From: Dolomitihabitans soli
GTDB lineage: Bacteria > Actinomycetota > Actinomycetes > Streptosporangiales > Streptosporangiaceae
DNA length: 64,000 nt
Assembly: GCF_022213955.1 (NCBI RefSeq)
Contig: NZ_JAKNTW010000008.1
Coordinates: 404,953 to 468,952, forward strand
Direction: 5' to 3'
Shown here piece by piece: positions 15,765 to 24,516 of this stretch. The notes under the pieces were generated by a model. That model saw only the letters and a list, made by a program, of their open reading frames with translations, was not told the origin of the DNA and did not search any database. Both the position numbers and the translations under genes were made by a program. How positions within the stretch are numbered: the first letter of the stretch is position 1; every line of letters begins with the position of its first letter.

Positions 15765-18700
15765 TCACACCCCGTAGCACGTAAAGGCGGCCCAGTGATA
15801 GGGCCGAGCATGTGGACGGCTGTCTGCGGGTGCGTACGAGGTTGGGACGCTTTCGTCGGGAAGGTGTTCCTCGAAGAATGCGCGTTTCTCGGCGACCGTG
15901 CTGTCACGAACGGCTTGTTGCGCTCGTCGCAGAGCTTCCGAGGGACTCGCGCTGCCTTCCCGGCAGCACGTGTAGAACCGGGCCATAACCTCTGCCGTGG
16001 CCGCACTCGGTACAGCCCAAAGCGATCCGACGACAGCGGGCACACCAGACGCTAGGAGAGCTGCCGGGAAGCCAATGACCTCATCGGGGAGCCTCCCGCC
16101 GATCCGTCCCGTCTCACAAGCAGAAAGCACGGCAAGCCTTGTTCCGCTCAGATCCGTGACGTCGCGGAGAGTGAGTCGGTCGTCGGCCAGCAGCAGCGCA
16201 CTCTCAAGTGGATCCGCGAGGTCGGCCTCGCCGTGGCAGGACAGATGCGCTACCGCGCTTTCCCTCAGAGCGTCGAGTACGGCGGACCTGGTTGCCTGCT
16301 CGTGGCGTAGCCACGTACCGCTGGGACCGCCCCATCTGAGAGCTGCCTTCGCCTCAATCCGGGAGTAGGGCAGCGGCCCTGCGTCGACTGGGCGAGGGTC
16401 GTCCACGGCCAGAACCCCCGTCGTACGTGCGTGCGTGGCGAGGATACGCGCCGCCGCACATGCCCTGGCGTTCACGGTGTACGTCACGAGCAACTCGTCC
16501 AGGGCATATCTACGGCCGGTTGGCGCGGACGTGTCTGGTGTCCACGCGGCGTGCAGCGGAAGCAGCCCAAGCAGCCCGCAAGGGACGAGAGTGAGGGCGC
16601 TCAGTTCGTACACTTCGGCTAGCAGCGGGGCCATCGCGGCATCCCACAGCCACTGGGTCAGGTCTTCGAGTACCTGGAGGAAGATGTTTGTACCGGACGG
16701 AGCCTCCAGCAGGCGGTCAGCCCACTCCGCGACGCGGCCCAAGTTCAACTCCTCCAGCCAGAGAGGGGTCACCGACGTCTCGTCTCGCACGACAAAGGCA
16801 ACTCCACCGAATTCGCAAGCGGCCAGGTACGCGATCGGTGATTGCTGGGCTATGGCACGGATTGAGGGCGCCCCGCGGAACTCGGCTTGGCCCGGCAGGG
16901 CGCGAATCTCTGCGGTGATCTGCGCGAGTTCGTCCGTCATCTGCTGGAGCCTTCCGCTGCCGCTCATTGGAGCGATATCCGGGCCAGCCAACCCGCTCAT
17001 GGCCCGCAGCCGGGAGGCGGCCGCGTCGAACTGCTCGGCGAGTCGCGCGTGGCCTTCGGCGATGAGAGCGTCGAGGTCCGTCCGATCACGTTCCAGCAGC
17101 TCGGAGACCACTACAGCCCGTGCACCCTCGAGTGCCTCGACAGCTTCGGTGTGATGGCCAGCCCGGCCAATGGCGTAGGCGGCCGCCGATGCATCGTCTG
17201 CCGCTTGAAGCAGGACCGCTTCCTTGTGGACGTGTGTCACCTGGGAGGCGGTCAGACGGCGCAGGGCTGCAAGCATGTACCGGTATCCCCGGGTGGCGCT
17301 GTCCCAGTCTTCTACGCGGCTGGCTGCACTGCCCCAGGACGATCCAGCGTGGAGCGTGAACCCTGGTTGCCGATCGGAGGCGAGCTGGCAAGCGCGCTCC
17401 AACAAGGCAAGCGCCTCGACCGACTTCTCCCGATCGTGGTTCTTCTGCGCCGAGTCCCTCAGGGCACTGCTGAGGTTGTACAGCAAACCGGGCAACAGTG
17501 CATGGCCGCCGGGCGCAGCCTCCGCCAGGTCACGTGCTTCGTAGTACAGTCGAAGGGCGTCCTCGTAATCCACTTCACCGCCGCGGGTCGTGAGCGCCGA
17601 CGCCAGGGCGGACCGCCGCTTCGCCTGTACAAGCAGCGGGCACGAGTCCGGGGTCACGTCGACGGCCTCCCTCAGGTTCACCACTGCGGCATTGATGTCG
17701 CCTCCGCCGAGCGGGTGGCTCCTTGAAGAGAACTGCGCGATGCCCAGGTTGGTCAGCCTCCTGGCGAGCAAGTCGGCCTGCACAGGGGTGGAGGGCGGCC
17801 TGGGAGTTCTCCGCACGGCATCCTTCAGCAGTGCAAGTGCCCGCCCCAGGTCGGTCGGGCGACGTGTCAGGCCGAATCGCTTGCGCCACATGATTCCGAG
17901 TTCCCCGGTGATCACGGTCCTGTCGCTGTCCGAGCACTCACACCGGCCAGCTTCCTCGAGCGATTCGATGGCGTCGTCAATGTCGCCGAGAACGGGTGAA
18001 TGCTCAGTCGCGTCCTGCAGAAGACCGTCCTTGAACAGCAGCAGCCCTGCCCGCTCACGTGAACCTTCGGGTGTCCGGGAAATCGTCTGTTCGATGACGT
18101 GCAGGACCGCCCACGGCTGCTTACCAAGCAACGCCGCGTACGTCAGTGCTGGGCTGGCTGCGTCGACAGCGTCGAGCATCACGGACGCTGACCCATTAGC
18201 GACGTCCGCCCGAACCCCCTCGCGTAGTTGCATGACATGCTCCTGAGTCACTTCCCCGCCTGCAAAGGCGCGCTCCACGTGCCGGTGCATGCTCTCCGCG
18301 AGAGCAGTATCGATATCGGCCTCCCGGGCGCGCCGCAGCGTTCGGATTCGATCGTCTAGCAGGAAGAGCGTGACTGCGTCAGAATCATCGGCTACCGCAT
18401 AGCGGTACCTGATCAGCGCCTGCTCGGCGACCTCGGAAAGAAGGATGGGAGCTGTCTGGAGCAGATGCCTGGTCTGGTCCGGTGTGTAAGCCCTACAGAA
18501 GTGGTCGATGGCGACCCAAGCCCGCTGCGGCCGCGTCGCCCTGATCGCCTCCAACAGGCTTTGCCGGCGTCTGATGGTGGGCCAGTCAACCTCGAATTCC
18601 TCGACGTCATGCGGCGCTATGGCGGCGGAGGCTTCCTCTCCAGCGAGGTTGAGATACTCGTCGAAGCATGCGACCGCTGTCTCGTCGTCGACTTCGGTGC

Positions 18701-19550
18701 CATACGCATCGACCAGAGCGGTTATCCGGCACGCCTCGTCGATTCCGTCCTGACGCGCTCGCATGGCCAGATACATAGCCATGGAGAGAGCTGAATGAGC
18801 GGTGTCCGGCAGGCCGTAGCCGAGGAGCGCCTTCATGAGTTGTTCGGCCTCCTCGCCGAGCAGCTCCGGGCGGAAGGCAATCAGCGCGCGACGCTCGCTG
18901 AGCGGCAGGCCCTCAGTGCACAGCTGGGCCACGACGTCCATCAGCTCCACGAGCTCCTCAGCGCTCAGACGGAACTGCGCCCGCAACTTGGGTTCACCGC
19001 GGATGAGCTGAACAAGGTGAGCCTGCGCCAAGCCCATCGCGATACCTGCCAGACGGCAACGATGGACCAGGTACCTGCGGTTATCCATGATGACGGCCTG
19101 CTCGTCGGCGCCTACTTCCCGCAACTCGGCGGTCCAGCGAGTCAAGTGGTCCTCGAAGCCTGCTGTGAGCATCCAGGGCCGCTCCTCCAGTAGGAGTGCC
19201 AGATCGCGGGAGGTCGGGTAGGTGCACAGGTCGTGGATGTCCTCCTCTGAGGAGTGATCCATACCCTCCGCTGTCAGAAGTGGGGCGAACGCTGCATCGA
19301 TGCCCTGCTCCCTGGCGACCCGCAATGTGGCGCGACCACGTTCGAACATCGCGATCGCCCCGTCACTGCCTCCCTCTGACCGGAAGTACTTGATCAAGCT
19401 CTCAAACAGCTCGTCGACGCGGTCGGTCAGCAGTTCCGGATGGTCGTGAAGGATCTGTCGCGAGGCCAGCGGGCGAGAGGCGCAGAAGTCCCGCATGATC
19501 GATTTAAGCTGCTCGAACTCTCGCTTGGCCGAAAACGACTCGAATCCCAT
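15765..19550 (-). CDS. TPR-CHAT caspase-like protease
   Basis: The 1261-residue product has a C-terminal CHAT domain, the caspase-like peptidase of HetF-type proteins. The catalytic dyad is visible as His1106 in AHLSCHGEADLADP and Cys1145 in LAVLSACETG, with the expected GLLPLHAAW and VPAVVGSLWAVPSAATAEVM motifs around it. About 880 upstream residues are helical, with repeated units consistent with degenerate TPRs (GELGIMWRKRFG, LTNLGIAQFS, LLYNLSSAL). CHAT proteases are triggered by partner sensors in several bacterial immune or cell-suicide pathways. Here no gasdermin or CRISPR partner is seen. It is a single transcription unit with 640 bp of non-coding DNA upstream; the only close neighbour is the convergent membrane-segment protein. 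Confidence 0.88.
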   Translation of the reverse strand: MGFESFSAKREFEQLKSIMRDFCASRPLASRQILHDHPELLTDRVDELFESLIKYFRSEGGSDGAIAMFERGRATLRVAREQGIDAAFAPLLTAEGMDHSSEEDIHDLCTYPTSRDLALLLEERPWMLTAGFEDHLTRWTAELREVGADEQAVIMDNRRYLVHRCRLAGIAMGLAQAHLVQLIRGEPKLRAQFRLSAEELVELMDVVAQLCTEGLPLSERRALIAFRPELLGEEAEQLMKALLGYGLPDTAHSALSMAMYLAMRARQDGIDEACRITALVDAYGTEVDDETAVACFDEYLNLAGEEASAAIAPHDVEEFEVDWPTIRRRQSLLEAIRATRPQRAWVAIDHFCRAYTPDQTRHLLQTAPILLSEVAEQALIRYRYAVADDSDAVTLFLLDDRIRTLRRAREADIDTALAESMHRHVERAFAGGEVTQEHVMQLREGVRADVANGSASVMLDAVDAASPALTYAALLGKQPWAVLHVIEQTISRTPEGSRERAGLLLFKDGLLQDATEHSPVLGDIDDAIESLEEAGRCECSDSDRTVITGELGIMWRKRFGLTRRPTDLGRALALLKDAVRRTPRPPSTPVQADLLARRLTNLGIAQFSSRSHPLGGGDINAAVVNLREAVDVTPDSCPLLVQAKRRSALASALTTRGGEVDYEDALRLYYEARDLAEAAPGGHALLPGLLYNLSSALRDSAQKNHDREKSVEALALLERACQLASDRQPGFTLHAGSSWGSAASRVEDWDSATRGYRYMLAALRRLTASQVTHVHKEAVLLQAADDASAAAYAIGRAGHHTEAVEALEGARAVVVSELLERDRTDLDALIAEGHARLAEQFDAAASRLRAMSGLAGPDIAPMSGSGRLQQMTDELAQITAEIRALPGQAEFRGAPSIRAIAQQSPIAYLAACEFGGVAFVVRDETSVTPLWLEELNLGRVAEWADRLLEAPSGTNIFLQVLEDLTQWLWDAAMAPLLAEVYELSALTLVPCGLLGLLPLHAAWTPDTSAPTGRRYALDELLVTYTVNARACAAARILATHARTTGVLAVDDPRPVDAGPLPYSRIEAKAALRWGGPSGTWLRHEQATRSAVLDALRESAVAHLSCHGEADLADPLESALLLADDRLTLRDVTDLSGTRLAVLSACETGRIGGRLPDEVIGFPAALLASGVPAVVGSLWAVPSAATAEVMARFYTCCREGSASPSEALRRAQQAVRDSTVAEKRAFFEEHLPDESVPTSYAPADSRPHARPYHWAAFTCYGV

Positions 19551-20187
19551 GATCCCGCCCTCCGGGGGAACATCCTCAAATCACCGGGCTCAACACGTGA
19601 GCTGGACTCTTCCAGTATCAGGGAACATGCGGCGACCAAGCATGCTGGCCAGAGCATCGTCTACGCCGCACCGAAAAGGCATGAGCTTTCGGCAACCGAT
19701 GACTACCAAGCGTCACATCACCCGGAGGGGGCCGGTGCCGTCTTCCGGCGCCCTCCACACTTCCGGCGACACGCACTTGGCCATTGACAGGCACCCTTGG
19801 ATGCATCAAGTCACGCTGGACGCGGCGGCAACTAGCGCGCAGACGGTGTGGCCGTGTGACACAGACTGCGCTGTATGTAGGATCCGCGACTGCGTGCGCA
19901 CTGGCTCCAGCAGAAACGTCGGAATCCGGGCCCAGCGAGCAGCGGCGGTGTCGGGGGATGTTGCGCAATCGACGGTGCTCGTCGCGCCGGTCGGTGACGG
20001 TGAGACATCAATCGCCCCGCTGAACGGCGGTTTCGCTGACCCGCTATAGATGTGTCGGCGCCCAGCGAGTTGGCGGGGTGTAAGTCTCTCGATCATCAGT
20101 CATCGGTATGCACTTGTTCCGTGCACTTCTGGCCACGGGACGGCCGCTCAAGGGCCTGTGCTGCGGCGGCCGCTTGGTCCGGAGTGG
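19551..20187. other. Non-coding interval upstream of the CHAT gene
   Basis: These 637 bases hold several overlapping open frames on both strands, none with a ribosome-binding site or recognisable product. The region must contain the CHAT gene promoter at its left end. A TGTGAC / 17 bases / TAGGAT arrangement near 19853-19881 on the plus strand resembles a sigma-70 promoter but has no gene downstream. Otherwise I see nothing. Confidence 0.4.
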
Positions 20188-21066
20188 TCACGGGGACGCG
20201 GTCCAGGTCCAGGGTCGTGGACCGCTGCGGCCGCGCAGGCAATCGACGCGCAGCTGGGCCTCAGATGCGTATCGGGGCTGCTCCGTGGCGAGTTGGGCGA
20301 GATAGCACATCATCCGCAGTTCCCGGATGTCGCGGAGAAGCGGGTAACCGGGCCACTCGGTGACGTCGACGCCGTAAGTCTCGGCGAAGGCGCGGTAGTC
20401 GGTCTGGCTGATCACGTTGAAGGAGGTGTACTTGATGGCGGTGGAGACTAGGTCCCACTCGGGGCGGCCGACGGAGAACCGCTCGAGGTCGAGTAGGCGT
20501 ACCACGCCATCGTCGGATACTGCGAGATTGCCGCTCCATAGATCGCCATGGACGGCTGTTTCGCTCAGACCGTTCGGCAGCCCCTGCTCCCACTGGTCTT
20601 CGAGGCTCGCAAGCTGGTTCAGCAGCCATTCCCGGTCGTCGGGCCTCAGAACTGTTGCTGTGTGAAGTCGTTTCCGGAGTCGTACGAAGGGTGCGAGGTG
20701 CCCGAAGCCTTGGTCGTCGGGGACGGGAAGGCGGTGGAGCTGGCGCAGGATGGTGGCGGTCTCGACGGGGGTGCCCGGGCGGTGTGGCGGCAGCTCTTTC
20801 CAGAAGGTGACCGGTCGGCTCTCGAGCAGCAAGGGCTGGTCGACGGGGAGTGCCTCGACCGCCGGTATTCCGTTCGCGGCGAGCCATCGTGCGACGCGGA
20901 TCTCCCGTGCTGCGACCTCTTGTTGGCCGACTCGGGCGATGCGTACGACGACGGCCCCCGGAAGCCGGTAGAGCGCGTTCTCGCCCTGCCGGATCACTTC
21001 GGGGGCCGGCGAGTCGATTCCGAGCTGGCCGCAGACTGTCTTGAGGATCTTGGCCGTGGTGTCCAC
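20188..21066 (-). CDS. APH-fold phosphotransferase (intact paralogue of the 14328 pseudogene)
   Basis: This 292-residue kinase has an intact catalytic core: VHGDLWSGNLAV (HGDxxxxN) and RLLDLERFSVG. The N-lobe has GENALYRLPGAVVVRIAR, and the middle SRPVTFWKELPPHRPGT. The GTG start at 21066 is chosen because it aligns with the start of the paralogous pseudogene; a GTG at 21132 would add 22 unmatched residues. No strong ribosome-binding site is visible. Actinomycetes carry many such kinases with unknown substrates. It is followed on the right by decayed integrase genes, so it may belong to the same transferred block (inference). Confidence 0.8.
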   Translation of the reverse strand: MDTTAKILKTVCGQLGIDSPAPEVIRQGENALYRLPGAVVVRIARVGQQEVAAREIRVARWLAANGIPAVEALPVDQPLLLESRPVTFWKELPPHRPGTPVETATILRQLHRLPVPDDQGFGHLAPFVRLRKRLHTATVLRPDDREWLLNQLASLEDQWEQGLPNGLSETAVHGDLWSGNLAVSDDGVVRLLDLERFSVGRPEWDLVSTAIKYTSFNVISQTDYRAFAETYGVDVTEWPGYPLLRDIRELRMMCYLAQLATEQPRYASEAQLRVDCLRGRSGPRPWTWTASP

Positions 21067-21139
21067 GCGCCGAGCTTGGCATACCTGATCGCCCGCCGGG
21101 GTTCTTGGGTGAGAACAACGGGCGACCGGCACGGCCGCG

Positions 21140-21587
21140 ACTGCTACCGGTGCTTTCGGGGGCGGGGCTGGGGCTGCGGGGCACGAGCCCGGGTAGTTGG
21201 GTCACCTCCTGCAGGGAGTCGAGTTCCTCGCGTACCTGTTGCAGCTCCAGAGACAGCTCGACGGCGACGCGGGCCAGGGCCTTGTTTCGCTCGCGTTCGG
21301 TAGCCGGTTCCGTCTTGAGCGCCGCCAACTCTTCCTTCAGCACGGCGTTCTGCTCGACGGTCTTGCGTACGCGGTGGCGGACTGGCTCCTGGCGCGGGCC
21401 TGGAACTCCTCCACCAGGGCCTTGTGGTCGCCGTAGACGATGTCCCGCCGCAGCCCGCATTCGACGATCAGCTCGGTACCAGTGAGTTTCCCGGTCTGTG
21501 ACCTCAGCGGGTCCCAGCCAAGAGCCGCGCGGCGGCGTCCTGGCTTGTCGCGCGTTCGGCATCCAGGTCCCTGGCCCTGCGCGTCAT
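21140..21587 (-). pseudogene. Remnant of a DUF6262/TnpC-like integrase accessory gene
   Basis: The ATG at 21587 starts MTRRARDLDAERATSQDAAA, then hits a stop. Similarity resumes in other frames with LTGTELIVECGLRRDIVYG (a helix-turn-helix) and KTVEQNAVLKEELAALKTEP plus VAVELSLELQQVREELDSLQ (a coiled coil). HTH followed by coiled coil is the layout of the small third protein of Tn554-like tyrosine-recombinase triplets (DUF6262, TnpC). At least two frameshifts inactivate it. Its ATG overlaps the TGA of the upstream integrase fragment, preserving the ancestral operon junction. Confidence 0.65.
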
Positions 21588-22436
21588 ACGGCTTCCGCCT
21601 CCTCGATGTGGGATGGCCGGGTCGCCTCGTGCCGGTCGATAACCTTACGTGCCGCTGCGGCCTGGGCGACTGCGCGGTCGCGACGCGGGCGGGGCACCAG
21701 CAGGTCGGATGCCGTCGCTTCGTAGTCCGCGAGCTGCTGGCGAACGTACACGATGTCGCGGTCGGTATAGGCCAGATTGATACACGAGGTCTGGCAAAGG
21801 ACTCATCCGGACCGCTGCTGGCGGGAAGCCCCAGCATGATCTTCTCCTTGCGTCACTCGGCGGTCTCCGCACGGTACACGCACGTCATGCCCTCGCTGTG
21901 ATGGATGTCCGGGTCTGCCTGGTTCAGCAGCCGCTCGACACTGCGGATGGTGCGCACCACGCGTCCGGAGAACTTCGCACCCTGCCCAGCCGGCTCCGGT
22001 ACTCAGTCGCGGACGGGCCGCTGATGTGCTCACCGTCCTCCGCGAGGGTGTGGTCGTCGTCATTCTGCTCGAGCAGCATTTCAAGCTTCTCCACGGCGAG
22101 ATCGTCCATCCACGAGGTGTCGCCTTCGCCTGCGCAATTGAGCGTGACCTTGGGGGAGACGTGTGCGTACTGCTGCCGGAACGGCCGCACTGGCGGCAGC
22201 TGTAGTCGACGTCGTGCCGGCGCAGGAACGCAGAGTCCGCTGCCGTCCTCGTCACGGGCGATGAGCGGGTGCAGTTCGTGGCAGCAGGCGCATTCGGCCG
22301 GGGACCGGACGATAGCGGTGTAACAGCTCTGGCAGACCGTCCCAATCGGCCAGTAGGTCATGACGGGCTTGTCCAATCCGCTGGCAAGGCCGAAGGCGTC
22401 CGCACCGTGAGCAGGTCCGTTCCGGCCCTCGACCAT
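21584..22436 (-). pseudogene. Remnant of a zinc-finger tyrosine integrase (TnpB-like) gene
   Basis: Two recognisable pieces survive in different frames. The first, near 22436-22230, encodes KPVMTYWPIGTVCQSCYTAI and ECACCHELHPLIARDEDGSG with CxxC pairs, then YSCRQCGRSG in another frame; this is the zinc-ribbon segment of large actinobacterial integrases. The second, 21584-21800, encodes INLAYTDRDIVYVRQQLADY and RPRRDRAVAQAAAARKVIDR and ends in TGA overlapping the next start. The catalytic tyrosine-recombinase domain is absent or unrecognisable. I read this as an internally deleted, frameshifted Tn554-type element fragment. Confidence 0.6.
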
Positions 22437-22726
22437 GGCGATGGATCGGCATCTTATGACCGCATCAACACCACCAACGTCTGTCGCAGCCTGTGATTGT
22501 CGGGAGCAGATGAGGCTGGCGGTGAAAGCGATGTATGCTCCCCTTTAGGAGTCCTCGGGGCTCCGCCACGCACCAGGTGGGCCGCGCTTCGGCCCTGACG
22601 ATCGATTGGACGGATACCTTCGGCCGGTTCTTCGGACATCGCACATGAATTTGGGATAGCTGCTTCCTGAACTACCTGGAGAGCAGCGCCCTGGGGAGTT
22701 TTATGTGCTGAGACGAAGGGCCTGGG

Positions 22727-22924
22727 ATGATCGTCGTATCCGCCGCATGGCAGCGTGTCGCCATCTGCGTTCTACTCGTAATTCCGCTTATACTGTTCAT
22801 TCTTTTGATGGCTCCAGCACTCGTGTGTTTGCCCTTCTCGAAGGCGGGTCGAAAGTTCGTGCTCGACCTTTTCGAAGTGGGGACCAAGTGGGTAAGGGTC
22901 TTGGCCAATAGGCCTCATCATTGA
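22727..22924 (+). CDS. Small single-pass membrane protein, 65 aa
   Basis: The ATG at 22727 is preceded by GAAGGG nine bases away. The product has a strong N-terminal hydrophobic stretch (about residues 11-35: ICVLLVIPLILFILLMAPAL) followed by a short basic/amphipathic tail. I do not recognise it. It stands alone between the decayed integrase genes and the convergent YifB-like gene. The hydrophobic profile and ribosome-binding site favour a real gene, but at this length a chance frame is possible. Confidence 0.4.
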   Translation: MIVVSAAWQRVAICVLLVIPLILFILLMAPALVCLPFSKAGRKFVLDLFEVGTKWVRVLANRPHH

Positions 22925-23014
22925 TGGGCCACAGTTCTGGAAGGACTTGAACGGGATCAGGGAACGTCTGCCCCCTGGGTAACTCTCGGTAGAAACGGAC
23001 GGACCCGCACTTGG

Positions 23015-24511
23015 TCACCGATCCTCATGGCCGCTCTCGCCGCTCCACAGGTCCAGGGCCGTCGCCGCGTCCGTTGCGGCAGGGCGGCCGGCGCCGCGCA
23101 GGTCGGCCAGAGTCCAGGCCAGGCGCAGCACGCGGGTAAAGGTCGCGGGCGTGAGCGCGCCCGCGTCGACGCGGGACCTGAGCAGGTCGATCGCTTCGAG
23201 TTCGGCCCGGAATGTCGTGCGCAGGTCCAGGGCGGGCACCTCGGCATTGGTCCGCCACGGTGTCCCGGCCAGCCGGGCCGTCGCTCGTTCCCTCGCGGCG
23301 CGTACCCGTGCGGCGACGACTGCACTCGGTTCACCGGGTACGGCGGGCCATGGCATCGGCTGGAGACGGGCGCGGACTGTCACTCGGTCGAGCAGCGGGA
23401 CGAGCCGGTCCAGGTACCGGCGCCTGATTAGAGGCGTGCACCCGCACGCGCGCCTCACCGGGCACGGGCAGTCGCGTGCGGCCATAGCGAGCATGAACCG
23501 AGCGGGGAACCGTACGGCGCGGCCCCTCCCGGCAATGATCACCTCGCTCGTCTCCATGGGGCCGCGTAGCCCGTCCAGGACCTGCCGGGAGAACTCGGGC
23601 GCATCATCCAGGTAAAGCACACCGCGGTGAGCGAGCGAGATCGCGCCGGGACGGGGCGTGCCAGTTCCTCCGCCGAACATCGCCGCAGGAGTCGAGGTGT
23701 GATGGGGCGCGTACATCGGCGGTACGCCCGGTGTGATCTGATCGAGCAGCCCGGCGACCGAATGGACCTCGGTGACCTCCCGGGCCGCCTGAAGATCCAG
23801 CGGAGGAAGGATCCCCTGCAGCCGTTCGGCGAGCATCGTGGCCGGTCCCTCGCCGAGCAGGAGCAGGTGATGCCCTCCCGCCGCGCACACCTCCAGGGCG
23901 TGGCGGGCGGCATGGTTACCAGCGACGTCGGCCAGGTCCAAGGCGGGCGCTCCGGGTACGGGCGGCACCGGGGCCAGGTAGGCGTGATCACGCAGGGTCC
24001 CGTCGCGCAACCAGTCGACCAGATCAGCGAGTCTCTCGGCGGGAATCACCGTTGCGCGAGGCGTCTGAGCGGCTTCCGCAGCACAGTCGGACGGGACCAC
24101 TACGGTCTCGACACCAGCTCGCGCGGCGGCGGCCACGGCGGGCAACACCCCACGAACCGGGCGGATTCTGCCGTCCAGCCCGAGTTCTCCCAGGAAGAGG
24201 ACATGCGCGATGCGCTCGGCCGGGATATGCCCGGCGGCGGCGAGGATGGACACGGCCACGGCGAGATCAAGTGCCGCGCCGTACGGATACATGCCCTCCG
24301 GCCGCACGTTCACCGTGATCCGGCAGTCGGGCCAATTCAGTCGGCTGTTCAAAATCGCCGCGCGGACGCGGTCGCGTGTGGGCCAGATCGATGGTTCGGG
24401 CAGGCCGATGAGTTGGAACCCGGGCAGACCGGGCGCGATGTCCGCTTCGATGTCCAGCAGGTGACCGGTGATACCGACCACGGCGGCCGACCGGGTGGCG
24501 GCGTAGACCAT
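23015..24511 (-). CDS. YifB/ComM-like Mg-chelatase-type AAA protein with lost P-loop
   Basis: The 498-residue product follows the YifB/ComM family end to end: N-terminal Lon-protease-like domain (VVGITGHLLDIEADIAPGLP, RDRVRAAILNS, FLGELGLDGRIRPVRG), central ATPase region (DLADVAGNHAARHALEVCAA, SLAHRGVLYLDDAPEFSRQV), zinc-type cysteines (CPCPVRRACGC) and C-terminal helical domain. Unusually, the Walker A site where relatives have GPPGAGKTMLAERL reads GEGPATMLAERL (residues 220-231): the GKT is gone and about three residues are deleted. Walker B is LYLDD instead of LFLDE. ATP hydrolysis is therefore unlikely. It lies five bases after a DUF4192 gene and is probably co-transcribed with it. ComM proteins promote branch migration in natural transformation. 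Confidence 0.85.
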   Translation of the reverse strand: MVYAATRSAAVVGITGHLLDIEADIAPGLPGFQLIGLPEPSIWPTRDRVRAAILNSRLNWPDCRITVNVRPEGMYPYGAALDLAVAVSILAAAGHIPAERIAHVLFLGELGLDGRIRPVRGVLPAVAAAARAGVETVVVPSDCAAEAAQTPRATVIPAERLADLVDWLRDGTLRDHAYLAPVPPVPGAPALDLADVAGNHAARHALEVCAAGGHHLLLLGEGPATMLAERLQGILPPLDLQAAREVTEVHSVAGLLDQITPGVPPMYAPHHTSTPAAMFGGGTGTPRPGAISLAHRGVLYLDDAPEFSRQVLDGLRGPMETSEVIIAGRGRAVRFPARFMLAMAARDCPCPVRRACGCTPLIRRRYLDRLVPLLDRVTVRARLQPMPWPAVPGEPSAVVAARVRAARERATARLAGTPWRTNAEVPALDLRTTFRAELEAIDLLRSRVDAGALTPATFTRVLRLAWTLADLRGAGRPAATDAATALDLWSGESGHEDR

Positions 24512-24516
24512 GACGA

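Noticed and set aside
19853..19881. Sigma-70-like TGTGAC-17-TAGGAT arrangement
   Set aside because: No gene lies downstream on that strand and such matches arise by chance.
20261..21562. 433-codon minus-strand frame overlapping the kinase
   Set aside because: Only a middle segment is meaningful, as part of the decayed TnpC-like gene; the rest is out of frame with the real kinase.
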